Part shown: piece after piece, positions 40,893 to 49,109 of the stretch
Layout: each line of letters opens with the position of its first letter
Position numbering within the stretch: the first letter of the stretch is position 1
NCBI RefSeq assembly: GCF_947496855.1
Contig: NZ_CANMED010000002.1
Location: forward strand, 186,001-250,000
Direction: 5' to 3'
DNA length: 64,000 nucleotides
DNA from: an uncultured Aquimarina sp.
GTDB lineage: Bacteria; Bacteroidota; Bacteroidia; Flavobacteriales; Flavobacteriaceae
The notes under the pieces: generated by a model
The model's database searches: none
What the model saw: the letters and a program-made list of their open reading frames with translations, nothing else
What the model was told of the DNA's origin: nothing
Translations under genes and position numbers: made by a program

Positions 40893-42044
40893 TTATGATG
40901 TTTTTGATTTCATTTTCTTTTTAGAAAATTGCCAATTAATAAAGGGTAAAGAACGTCTCTCATTCTTATTCCAAAGGCCAAATTGTATCCCTCTAAGATC
41001 TTTACAAGAATTAAACAATCCAATTTGAACTCCCTTTCCCATCCTGGATTGATTCCTTACTCCGGAAATCATAACACCTTCAAAATCATAAGTCATCGTA
41101 TGCACACCTGTTAGCGAAAAACCTCTCATAGTATAAATACCGGTATATACTCCTCCTAAAGTCACTCCAGATTGTCTTGATTTACTCATTGATCCCACAG
41201 CGCTAATCGTTAATCCCTTTATAAAAACATTCATATCATCTTTATTACGTGCTAAACTAGAGTCTGAACTAAATAATAACCCATTCATGAATCCAAAAGT
41301 ATATGCGAACAAGTTAATAGGCTCAACCTCTATAAGAAATCCATTTACTTTTAAAGTTTCGTCATCATTAAATGGCGCTGTACTTAGAGATAAAGCGAAA
41401 CCATTTACCTCATCAACATTAAAAGGGACAACACCTATCTTTCTAGAAACATATGTATCCCTCTTAATAATAGGTTTAGGCTTTTCCTGTAAACCTTCAT
41501 AATAGTAAGTTTGTCCACTTGATTCGTAGATTAAGTCTAACCCTTGCGCAGTAAGCAAAAGGCCTGATTCATATAAATTAATATCATTAGAATACACCTG
41601 TATATTTTTGATTTCTACAGATCTGTTTTTTAGATCATCCTCAAATATAAAGTCATACTTTTTTAAGTTTATTTTTTCATATAGTCCTAAAGATCTATCA
41701 GAAATCAAAAACAACTTGTCTAGATTGTTCACTGAAACTGGGATTGTATCAAAACCAGTATTATGTTTTTTTGCGACTGCTTCATTAAAAGTATTAGTAA
41801 CATATATCGTATCTTTTTTTATATCTACTAGCCTACCATTATATCGTTCTCCACTTTTCAATTTTAAATCATACAAAACATTTTCGTATAAATAAAACCC
41901 GGTAGGGTCTGCTTTTACCATATCATCCTTTTGCTCAAAACTTTTTCCCTTTTTGATCAAAAGTAAATTTGTCTCTTGAGCTTTTATGTTTATCCAATTC
42001 ATCAATAAGACGAATACAAACACTATTACAGTTTTGTTTTTCAT
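40893..42044 (-). CDS. Exported protein with LA_2272-type surface repeats
   Basis: A 383-aa exported protein: signal peptide MKNKTVIVFVFVLLMNWINIKA-Q, a middle part with an RNA-/protein-binding-like beta segment (YDLKLKSGERYNGRLVDIKKDTIYV, SH3-like in appearance), and a C-terminal array of short Gly-rich strands (GVTLGGVYTGIYTMRGFSLTG, VMISGVRNQS, GVQIGLFNSCKDLRGIQFGLWNKNERRSLPFINWQF). The last block matches what I know as the LA_2272 surface-repeat pattern. The start was set at the ATG at 42044; a TTG 30 bp upstream would break the signal peptide. The promoter region contains several locus operators. Confidence 0.75.
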   Translation of the reverse strand: MKNKTVIVFVFVLLMNWINIKAQETNLLLIKKGKSFEQKDDMVKADPTGFYLYENVLYDLKLKSGERYNGRLVDIKKDTIYVTNTFNEAVAKKHNTGFDTIPVSVNNLDKLFLISDRSLGLYEKINLKKYDFIFEDDLKNRSVEIKNIQVYSNDINLYESGLLLTAQGLDLIYESSGQTYYYEGLQEKPKPIIKRDTYVSRKIGVVPFNVDEVNGFALSLSTAPFNDDETLKVNGFLIEVEPINLFAYTFGFMNGLLFSSDSSLARNKDDMNVFIKGLTISAVGSMSKSRQSGVTLGGVYTGIYTMRGFSLTGVHTMTYDFEGVMISGVRNQSRMGKGVQIGLFNSCKDLRGIQFGLWNKNERRSLPFINWQFSKKKMKSKTS

Positions 42045-42071
42045 TTTTTTGTTTTTAAAAATTTCACAAGT

Positions 42072-42079
42072 CAAAACTA
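42072..42079 (-). promoter_or_regulatory. -7 box of the surface-repeat gene
   Basis: On the minus strand TAGTTTTG matches TAnnTTTG, 27 bp before the ATG; the operator at 42080 abuts it. Confidence 0.6.
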
Positions 42080-42225
42080 TTGTGATAATTACAAGACGTA
42101 AAGTGATAAATGCGAATAGAAATTTATTTTTTTGCGATTTTCACAAAAAAGTAAGAGCCAATTTCGTTATTTGCGATAAAAGTAATAATCACAAGAGGTG
42201 AGATATTTTTTTGTGAAAATCGCAA
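42080..42225. promoter_or_regulatory. Operator cluster in the divergent regulator region
   Basis: Three TTGYGA-N3-TCRCAA inverted repeats: TTGTGATAATTACAA (42080-42094, one mismatch), TTGCGATTTTCACAA (42132-42146) and TTGTGAAAATCGCAA (42211-42225). The last two are exact inverted copies within a longer shared stretch. Half-sites TTGCGAT (42171-42177) and ATCACAA (42188-42194) are also present with 10 nt between them. The cluster lies between the surface-repeat gene and the HTH regulator gene. Confidence 0.65.
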
Positions 42226-42293
42226 AAATTAACTTATTTTTCTATTTTACTTTACAGCACTAAACAACATTATCAATCGTCAAAAAATCGGAA

Positions 42294-43262
42294 ATGATAC
42301 AAGAAAACTTCTTAGAACTCATCAAGAAACAAATCAGTTCTAAAACTTCATTAATAGATGAAGTGGCCACTGCATTAGATATAAGTTATGACGCAGCACA
42401 CAGAAGGATCAGTAAAAAAAGTAAATTATCTTTAGAAGAAGGTGTAACACTAGCTAAATATTTCAGCTTATCAATAGATCAATTATTCTCTAGTGAAGAT
42501 GAGCATATAGTAGCTGTAAAAAAGACCGCTCCTGTTAAAGACATGGAAAGTTTACTGGCTTATTATGAAAACTCATATAAATCATTATCGCCATTAATTA
42601 ACAATTCAAATGTAGAAATGATTTATTCTGCAAAAGATTTACCCATCTTTTACACATCAGATGACAACTTACTTTCGAAATTTAAAATGTATGTCTGGTT
42701 AAAAATTATGGATTCTGAACTGAGTGATATGAGATTTACAGGATTTAATCCATCGTTATCGCTTCTAGAATCTGCAAAACGTTTAGGTAATATGTACAAT
42801 GACTTAAATTGTATAGAAATTTGGGATATCACAACGATAAATAGTACGCTAAAACAAATACACTTTTATTTTGAGTCGAATTCACTTACTTCTAAGGATG
42901 CTCTAGAAATATGTGATGATCTTGGAGAATTAATTAATAAGATCTCTAAAAAAATAATTGAACAAAAAGATAATTTCAAATTCTATTATAATGAACTGCT
43001 ATTAATGAATAATAGAGTACTGGTCAAAACACCTACCGAAAGATCGTTGTATGTACCTTTTACTATTCTTTCCTATTATAGAACCAATGATGTAATAACC
43101 TGTGACCAAGCAGAACAATTCCTAAAGATCCAGATGGAAGGATCTAAACTATTGAGTACTGCAGGAGAAAAAGAAAGAAACTTATTTTTTAACAAGATGC
43201 ATAAAAAAATTGAAGCACTGCGATCTCTTATTGTAGCAAAAAATGTTTTAGAGTTTGAATAA
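42294..43262 (+). CDS. HTH transcriptional regulator, probably of this locus
   Basis: A 322-aa protein with an N-terminal helix-turn-helix of XRE/BetR-like type (~14-65, SLIDEVATALDISYDAAHRRISKKSKLSLEEGVTLAKYFSLSIDQLF) and a long helical C-terminal domain (~75-322) of unknown function, perhaps an effector or dimerisation module. The gene is divergent from the surface-repeat gene, and the 249 bp between them carry at least three copies of the TTGYGA-N3-TCRCAA site that also precedes the barrel gene and the six-gene operon. Autoregulation and control of the locus are inferred. Confidence 0.75.
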   Translation: MIQENFLELIKKQISSKTSLIDEVATALDISYDAAHRRISKKSKLSLEEGVTLAKYFSLSIDQLFSSEDEHIVAVKKTAPVKDMESLLAYYENSYKSLSPLINNSNVEMIYSAKDLPIFYTSDDNLLSKFKMYVWLKIMDSELSDMRFTGFNPSLSLLESAKRLGNMYNDLNCIEIWDITTINSTLKQIHFYFESNSLTSKDALEICDDLGELINKISKKIIEQKDNFKFYYNELLLMNNRVLVKTPTERSLYVPFTILSYYRTNDVITCDQAEQFLKIQMEGSKLLSTAGEKERNLFFNKMHKKIEALRSLIVAKNVLEFE

Positions 43263-43439
43263 ATTTGTAATTAAACAGCTAATAATACGACTAAAAGTCA
43301 AACGATTCAAGTTAAAAAAATAGATGATTGAAAAAATAATTTTACTTTTTTGTAACATTTTGGTAACGATACACGTATAATAAATAAAAGCAACGCCCTA
43401 AATAAAGTATTCACAAATAAAAATTCAAGGATAACATAG

Positions 43440-44303
43440 ATGAGACAACTTAAGATTACGAAGCAGGTAACGAATCGTGAAACTGCATCGCTGGATAAGT
43501 ATTTGCAGGAAATAGGTAAAGTAGATCTTATTACCGCGGATGAAGAGGTGGAATTAGCTCAGCGAATAAAGGCTGGTGATGAAAGAGCCCTTGAAAAATT
43601 AACAAAAGCAAATTTACGATTTGTAGTATCTGTTGCGAAACAATATCAAAACCAAGGACTTACGCTACCGGATTTAATTAATGAAGGTAACTTAGGATTG
43701 ATTAAAGCGGCAAAACGTTTTGATGAGACCAGAGGTTTTAAATTTATTTCATACGCTGTATGGTGGATTCGTCAATCTATCTTACAAGCTTTGGCAGAAC
43801 AGTCACGTATTGTTCGTTTACCATTAAATAAAATTGGATCTATTAATAAGATCAATAAAACATATGCATTTTTAGAGCAATCTCACGAACGTCCACCAAG
43901 TGCAGAAGAAATTGCAAAGGAACTGGATATGACTATAAATGACGTTAAAGAGTCTATGAAAAACTCTGGACGTCACGTAAGTATGGATGCTCCTTTGGTA
44001 GAAGGAGAAGACTCTAACCTTTATGATGTATTAAATTCTGGTGAGTCTCCTAATCCAGATAGGTCTTTATTACATGAATCTCTTCGTACTGAGATAGAAC
44101 GTGCTCTAGAGACGCTTACACCAAGAGAAGCAGATGTGATCCGTTTATATTTTGGTCTTGGAGATCAACACCCAATGACATTAGAAGAAATTGGAGAAAC
44201 TTTTGACTTAACACGTGAACGTGTTCGTCAGATTAAAGAAAAAGCTATTCGTAGATTAAAACATACATCTCGTAGTAAAATATTAAAAACTTATTTAGGA
44301 TAA
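43440..44303 (+). CDS. rpoD: Primary RNA polymerase sigma factor (RpoD/SigA)
   Basis: A 287-aa group 1 sigma factor of the Bacteroidetes type, lacking region 1.1. Region 1.2 is [23 protein letters not shown], region 2 has [39 protein letters not shown], region 3 contains [13 protein letters not shown] and region 4 has [15 protein letters not shown]...[29 protein letters not shown]. It recognises the -33/-7 TTTG...TAnnTTTG promoters seen in this window. A strong terminator follows. Confidence 0.97.
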   Translation: MRQLKITKQVTNRETASLDKYLQEIGKVDLITADEEVELAQRIKAGDERALEKLTKANLRFVVSVAKQYQNQGLTLPDLINEGNLGLIKAAKRFDETRGFKFISYAVWWIRQSILQALAEQSRIVRLPLNKIGSINKINKTYAFLEQSHERPPSAEEIAKELDMTINDVKESMKNSGRHVSMDAPLVEGEDSNLYDVLNSGESPNPDRSLLHESLRTEIERALETLTPREADVIRLYFGLGDQHPMTLEEIGETFDLTRERVRQIKEKAIRRLKHTSRSKILKTYLG

Positions 44304-44372
44304 CGTTTAATTTCCTAAATTGCGATTACAAACAGTTTATAACATAACTGTTCGTTTTTTGATTGATGAATG

Positions 44373-44400
44373 ACCTCCGGCTGATTACCGGAGGTTTTTT
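44373..44400 (+). terminator. Rho-independent terminator after rpoD
   Basis: ACCTCCGG pairs with CCGGAGGT around CTGATTA, followed by TTTTTT. Confidence 0.9.
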
Positions 44401-44490
44401 CATGTAACACATTTAGTTGACGATTACTTTGCTATAAAAGCAGCCTTTTAGATTCAAAAAAAACGTATATTTAATTACAATCTCAACCAC

Positions 44491-44898
44491 ATGTGGCAAA
44501 CCATTAGTTATGTAAGTACCGTAGATCCTTCACTAAATAATGATGATATGGAAAAACTATTCGAATTTGTTAAGTTAAAAAATAATGATCTAAAAATTAC
44601 AGGAATACTAATGTACTCCGATGGTAATTTTTTACAAGTTCTAGAAGGTCAAAAAGATTTAATAGATCCTTTATTTAAAAAAATAAAACAAGATTCTAGA
44701 CATTATAATATTATCAAAATCTTTGACAGAGCTATCATTAATCCTTGTTTTTCAAAATATCACTCCAATTTCAAAGTTGTAGGAGAATCTTATGATCACA
44801 ATGAACTTCAAACTTTTCTGAGAGAAGAGAAATCCTTTAATCCTGATAATTATAAAAGTATTTCATATTTAGCTAACAAATTCATGAAGTTATCTTAA
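44491..44898 (+). CDS. Stand-alone BLUF photoreceptor, copy 1
   Basis: A 135-aa BLUF domain protein that should bind FAD and sense blue light. The three residues of the flavin hydrogen-bond switch are present: Tyr7 (ISYVST), Asn31 (NNDLKITG) and Gln49 (FLQVLEG). SRH near residue 75 matches the (D)xRH motif. The conserved Trp/Met near residue 95 of cyanobacterial PixD is replaced (SKYHSNF). A C-terminal tail, NYKSISYLANKFMKL, is shared by all three copies. No output domain is fused; the partner is unknown. The upstream gap has a near-consensus TATATTTA box at 44466. Confidence 0.88.
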   Translation: MWQTISYVSTVDPSLNNDDMEKLFEFVKLKNNDLKITGILMYSDGNFLQVLEGQKDLIDPLFKKIKQDSRHYNIIKIFDRAIINPCFSKYHSNFKVVGESYDHNELQTFLREEKSFNPDNYKSISYLANKFMKLS

Positions 44899-45031
44899 CG
44901 GATATACTATGTTCTATTTTTTTGTATTTCGCAAAAGTAATTTTCATAAAAGAATAAACAAAATATAAAAACATAAATTAACATAAATATTCCCCAAAAA
45001 AATTGTAACTTTAGTATATAAGAAAACTAAT

Positions 45032-45436
45032 ATGTTACATACCATTTCATATGTAAGTACATCTAAGGAACTTTCTGATTTTCAAATCAATGAATTATTA
45101 TATACCACAAAATTGAAAAATGAAGATCTTGGTATTACAGGAATTTTAATGTATTCTGATTATAATTTTTTTCAAATTATTGAAGGAGAAAAAAAAGTCA
45201 TCCAATATCTATATCAAAAAATAAAAAGAGACATTCGTCACTTTAATATTATTAAAATACTAGATAGATCAATTAATATTCCTTCTTTTACAAGTTTTCA
45301 AAGCACATATACGATAATAAATCGAGAGAAGGATTATCCTGATCTACAACAATTTTTAGAGGTAGGAAAAGTTTATAACCCCAAAAACTTCCAAAATATA
45401 TCCTACCTCGTCAATAAATTTATGAAGCTTGCCTAA
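45032..45436 (+). CDS. Stand-alone BLUF photoreceptor, copy 2
   Basis: A 134-aa BLUF domain protein with the photoactive trio kept: Tyr7, Asn30 (NEDLGITG) and Gln48 (FFQIIEG). The start MLHTISYVSTSKELSD differs from copies 1 and 3 (MWQ). The Trp/Met position reads SFTSFQST. It is the most diverged of the three and lies between them, 133 bp after copy 1 and 109 bp before copy 3, with its own TAACTTTA-like box near 45006, so it may have a separate promoter. Confidence 0.88.
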   Translation: MLHTISYVSTSKELSDFQINELLYTTKLKNEDLGITGILMYSDYNFFQIIEGEKKVIQYLYQKIKRDIRHFNIIKILDRSINIPSFTSFQSTYTIINREKDYPDLQQFLEVGKVYNPKNFQNISYLVNKFMKLA

Positions 45437-45545
45437 TACTGTCTGGGCAATAAATTTCATACTCATTAAAGTAGTAAACACAAGTCATTTTTTTAAGATC
45501 AAGGGTGAATCCCTATAATTAAATTTAACCAATATTTAATCTACT

Positions 45546-45953
45546 ATGTGGCAAACCATTAGTTATGTAAGTACTGCAAATAAACTTTTAAGTAATTCTG
45601 ACATTAATGAGTTATTCGAGTTTGTTAAGATTAACAATAACAGCTTAAACATCACAGGTATATTGATGTATTCTGATGGTAACTTTTTTCAAATCCTTGA
45701 AGGTGAAAAAACACGTATACAAGATTTGTTTAAAAGAATACTTATTGATTCTAGGCATTATGATGTAATCAAGATTTTCGATCATGAAATGGAGAAACCT
45801 ACATTCTCAAAGTACGATTCTAAATTTTCTACAATTAATAAAAAATCCGAACATTCAGAGTTACAGAGTTTTTTAGAAAAAGAAAAGTCTAATAACCCAG
45901 AAACATTTAAAAGTATATCTTATTTAACAAATAAATTTATGCAGCTTTCTTAA
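45546..45953 (+). CDS. Stand-alone BLUF photoreceptor, copy 3
   Basis: A 135-aa BLUF domain protein, close to copy 1: both begin with nearly the same nucleotide sequence through MWQTISYVST. Tyr7, Asn31 and Gln49 (FFQILEG) are present; the Trp/Met position is SKYDSKF. The C-terminal tail NPETFKSISYLTNKFMQL is conserved. It precedes rpe, which has its own promoter box at 45977. Confidence 0.88.
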   Translation: MWQTISYVSTANKLLSNSDINELFEFVKINNNSLNITGILMYSDGNFFQILEGEKTRIQDLFKRILIDSRHYDVIKIFDHEMEKPTFSKYDSKFSTINKKSEHSELQSFLEKEKSNNPETFKSISYLTNKFMQLS

Positions 45954-45976
45954 GTACAATTTCAAAACTTTAATAG

Positions 45977-45984
45977 TATTTTTG
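45977..45984 (+). promoter_or_regulatory. -7 box of rpe
   Basis: TATTTTTG matches TAnnTTTG, 19 bp before the rpe ATG. Confidence 0.6.
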
Positions 45985-46003
45985 CAGCAAACAATACTAT
46001 TTT

Positions 46004-46663
46004 ATGTCTTCAAAATTAATTGCCCCTTCGGTACTAGCCGCTGATTTTGCTAATTTACAGCGTGATGTAGAAATGATCAATAAAAGTGAGGCTGATTGGT
46101 TTCATATCGATATAATGGATGGAGTATTTGTCCCTAACATCTCCTTTGGCATGCCTGTCTTAAGAGATATTGTAAAACATGCCTCAAAAACTATCGATGT
46201 ACACTTAATGATTGTAGATCCCGATCGATATATAAAGACTTTTGCTGATTTAGGAAGCAATATTCTTACCGTTCATTATGAAGCCTGTACCCATCTTCAC
46301 AGAACTCTACAAGCAATAAAGGCGGAAGGTATGAAAGCTGGTGTAGCTATAAACCCTCATACTAATGTAAGTTTACTTGAAGATACTATCAAGGATATTG
46401 ACTTAGTATGTATTATGAGTGTAAATCCAGGTTTTGGTGGTCAATCTTTTATAGAAAACACCTATAAAAAAGTAAAACAACTTAAAGAAATAATTGATCG
46501 CAATAATGCCAGTACATTGATTGAAATTGATGGAGGAGTCACTAACAAAAATGCCAAGCAACTAGTCGATGCTGGAGCAGATGTATTAGTTGCTGGGAGT
46601 TATGTTTTTAAAAGTCAAGATCCTATTCAAACCATACAAGGATTGAAAGAATTAATTTCTTAA
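46004..46663 (+). CDS. rpe: Ribulose-phosphate 3-epimerase
   Basis: A 219-aa TIM-barrel epimerase that interconverts ribulose 5-phosphate and xylulose 5-phosphate in the pentose phosphate pathway. Visible are APSVLAADFANL, the metal-site segments WFHIDIMDGVFVPNISFG and VHLMI, the catalytic Asp region of EIDGGV, MSVNPGFGGQSF and AGADVLVAGSYVF. The stop overlaps the start of ypdA (TAATG), so the two are translationally coupled. Confidence 0.96.
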   Translation: MSSKLIAPSVLAADFANLQRDVEMINKSEADWFHIDIMDGVFVPNISFGMPVLRDIVKHASKTIDVHLMIVDPDRYIKTFADLGSNILTVHYEACTHLHRTLQAIKAEGMKAGVAINPHTNVSLLEDTIKDIDLVCIMSVNPGFGGQSFIENTYKKVKQLKEIIDRNNASTLIEIDGGVTNKNAKQLVDAGADVLVAGSYVFKSQDPIQTIQGLKELIS

Positions 46664-47628
46664 TGAAACACATTGATCTCATAATAATTGGTGGAGGCCC
46701 AATCGGTATTGCGTGTGGTCTGGAAGCGAAGAAAAAAGGACTAAACTATCTAATAATAGAAAAAGGTCCTATCGTAAATTCTATTTTTAATTATCCTGTA
46801 AACATGCAGTTCTTCTCTTCTTCAGAAAAACTAGAGATTGATGAAATACCTTTTATTAGTAATGAATCAAAACCTAAAAGAAATGAGGCATTAGAATATT
46901 ATCGAAGGATCGTTTCTTCTAATGACTTAAATATTCATCTTTTTGAGAAAGTAAATTCTATAAAAAAAGAAGAAAACATCTTTCATATAAAAACAGAAAA
47001 ACAAGAATATACTGCTTCATATATCGTTCTGGCAACTGGATTTTATGATATTCCAAATACTATGGATGTTCCTGGAGAAGAACTACCAAAAGTTTCGCAT
47101 TATTACAAAGACCCTCATTTCTTTGCAAAACAAAAACTATCTATTATCGGCGCTAGTAATTCTGCAGTAGATGCTGCTTTAGAATGTTACCGAAAAGGAG
47201 CTGATGTTAGCATGATTGTCAGAGGTCCAGAAATTGGTAAACGCGTAAAATATTGGGTTAAACCAGATATCGAAAACAGAATTGCAGAAGGCAGCATCAA
47301 AGCTTATTACAGCACATCAGTTAAAGAAATAAAACCTCAGCAAATCATCCTAAACACTCCTAAGGGAGAAATTAGTGTAGAAAACGATTATGTATTAGCA
47401 CTAACGGGTTATACACCGAATTTTGATTTTCTAAAGAAAATTGGAATTCAGCTTTCTGATGATGAAAAATTGCATCCCAAATATAATGAGGAAACCATGG
47501 AATCTAACATTGATAATCTATACCTAGCTGGAGTAATATGTGGAGGTATGGACACTCATAAATGGTTTATAGAAAACTCTAGAATTCACGCAAAAGCAAT
47601 AATAAAACATATAATTTCAGGGAAATAA
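46663..47628 (+). CDS. ypdA: YpdA-family flavoprotein, putative bacillithiol disulfide reductase
   Basis: A 321-aa two-Rossmann flavoprotein: FAD motif IIIGGGPIGIACGLEA (about 7-22), NAD(P)H motif SIIGASNSAVDAALECYRKG (about 162-181) and the C-terminal FAD motif NIDNLYLAGVICGG. It lacks the CxxC of thioredoxin reductase, as expected for YpdA, which reduces bacillithiol disulfide with NADPH. The following DinB-family gene fits a bacillithiol context, because bacillithiol S-transferases are DinB-like. The start shares one base with the rpe stop. Confidence 0.85.
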   Translation: MKHIDLIIIGGGPIGIACGLEAKKKGLNYLIIEKGPIVNSIFNYPVNMQFFSSSEKLEIDEIPFISNESKPKRNEALEYYRRIVSSNDLNIHLFEKVNSIKKEENIFHIKTEKQEYTASYIVLATGFYDIPNTMDVPGEELPKVSHYYKDPHFFAKQKLSIIGASNSAVDAALECYRKGADVSMIVRGPEIGKRVKYWVKPDIENRIAEGSIKAYYSTSVKEIKPQQIILNTPKGEISVENDYVLALTGYTPNFDFLKKIGIQLSDDEKLHPKYNEETMESNIDNLYLAGVICGGMDTHKWFIENSRIHAKAIIKHIISGK

Positions 47629-47629
47629 G

Positions 47630-48163
47630 ATGTTTAATAAAAATCCAGTTGCTTCCTTTAAAAAAAGATCTAAAAAATGGCATCTGGATCTTCAGAATTA
47701 CAATCAGGAAAGTTTATATCATAAACCCTCTTCTAACCAATGGTCCCTTGCTGAATTATATGATCATATTATACGCGTAGCAAAAACATACCAACTCCCA
47801 AATTTTCATAAATGTATAGATAACGATACTAAAAATGGGAAACTTAAGAACGGTGCAGCATATTTAATATTTAATCTAAATATTATTCCTAATCGCAATA
47901 TCAAAATGGAATCTTTTCCTTCTAAAATTGTGATTGACTTTACTCCTGAAATATTAAAAAGAGACCTGTTAGAAAACAACTTCAAAGAATTCATAGTAGA
48001 AACTGTATCCAAAGAGCCTCTGGTAAAAAAATGCGATACAAAAATAAAGCATAGTCATCCATTCTTTGGAATGATTAATGCTGTCGAATGGTTTTCTCTT
48101 ATCGAAATACATATGAGACATCACGAACGTCAAAAGAAACGACTGGAATCTATAAATAAATAG
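47630..48163 (+). CDS. DinB-like protein (possible thiol S-transferase)
   Basis: A 177-aa four-helix DinB/YfiT-like protein. The metal-binding histidine pattern of the superfamily is visible: His46 in LAELYDHIIRV and the distal HMRHHERQ. DinB-like proteins include bacillithiol and mycothiol S-transferases and hydrolases. The gene starts 1 nt after the ypdA stop, which strengthens a link to low-molecular-weight thiol chemistry. The substrate is unknown. A 46-bp palindrome overlaps its stop codon. Confidence 0.75.
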   Translation: MFNKNPVASFKKRSKKWHLDLQNYNQESLYHKPSSNQWSLAELYDHIIRVAKTYQLPNFHKCIDNDTKNGKLKNGAAYLIFNLNIIPNRNIKMESFPSKIVIDFTPEILKRDLLENNFKEFIVETVSKEPLVKKCDTKIKHSHPFFGMINAVEWFSLIEIHMRHHERQKKRLESINK

Positions 48164-48201
48164 TAAAAGGCTGTCTTATAAGACAGCCTTTTACTATTTA
48201 T
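48156..48201. terminator. 46-bp perfect palindrome, bidirectional terminator
   Basis: An uninterrupted inverted repeat centred at 48178/48179, with AAAAGGCTGTCTTA in each arm; T-runs appear on both strands. It includes the DinB stop codon and lies between convergent DinB and the Bax-inhibitor-1 gene. Confidence 0.85.
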
Positions 48202-48231
48202 AACGTATTTCTGACCTATTAAGATAGGCTT

Positions 48232-48936
48232 CTAATCATTAGATAAAATACTAAGGATATACCAGAAAAGTAACATTAACGAAGCAAACAATCCTAAAGA
48301 TGCTCCCACATATTGATCCTCCGAATATTTATGAACCATATTAGAAGTCTGGTACAATATAGATCCAGAAGCTAAAATTACCATTCCCACGCTAAACCAC
48401 AATCCAAGATTAAATCCAAATAGTAATCCAGCTACAATCAAACCTAATGCAATAAAAAAACCTATTGTTAACATTGACTTAAGAAAAGAAAAATCCTTCT
48501 TTGTTAGCAAAACTACCCCAGAAAGACCTGTAAACAGGGCTAAGGTTAAAATTGCTGCCTGACTTAAAATATCTCCTCCTCCATTTCCTGCGATTATCAT
48601 CGCATACCCAATCAAAGGAATAAAAATAAAGGCTTCTGCTACTACGTATAGAAGCAAACCTAAATACTGTTGTTTGATATCATGACTTTTATGTGCCATT
48701 TTTTCGGCATAACTAGTTGCCAACATAAAACCACCAAGCATTAACATCCAACTCCAACCTTGTGCCATCGAAAACGCAAAATTCACCAAAGGTTCAATCT
48801 GAAAAAACAACCATTCTACAATCACAAATAACAATACCGCCATTGCCAGATGTGTATAGGTTTTTTTATAAAAAGCTACTCTTTTTTCATCCGTAAGTGA
48901 ACTTACTACAGGTGCTACTTGTTGTAATCCTTCCAT
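48232..48936 (-). CDS. Bax inhibitor-1 / YccA family membrane protein
   Basis: A 234-aa integral membrane protein with seven hydrophobic helices and the BI-1/TMBIM pattern: TYTHLAMAVLLF in helix 1, LLLYVVAEAFIFIPLIGYA in helix 3, and the C-terminal LGLFASLMLLFWYILSILSND with the acidic di-Asp end. Related bacterial proteins (YetJ, YccA) are pH-sensitive Ca2+ channels or FtsH modulators. A TATATTTA -7-like box lies upstream on the minus strand near 48975. Monocistronic. Confidence 0.92.
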   Translation of the reverse strand: MEGLQQVAPVVSSLTDEKRVAFYKKTYTHLAMAVLLFVIVEWLFFQIEPLVNFAFSMAQGWSWMLMLGGFMLATSYAEKMAHKSHDIKQQYLGLLLYVVAEAFIFIPLIGYAMIIAGNGGGDILSQAAILTLALFTGLSGVVLLTKKDFSFLKSMLTIGFFIALGLIVAGLLFGFNLGLWFSVGMVILASGSILYQTSNMVHKYSEDQYVGASLGLFASLMLLFWYILSILSND

Positions 48937-49109
48937 GTTATTCTTTTTTTTATTAAAATTATTTAATGCGATAAATATAGTTTTTATCGTTTAATATAAG
49001 TGTCATGGTTGAGCAAAATGTTACTAGTCTTTTTGGTTTTTTTACAAATTAATTGCTAAACACCTGTTATACGGCAAGCAGACATAATTTCAATGTTCTA
49101 ACACCGGTT

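Noticed and set aside
42101..42117. Further operator copy, AAGTGATAAATGCGAAT
   Set aside because: Only about 7 of 12 fixed positions match; could be chance in AT-rich DNA.
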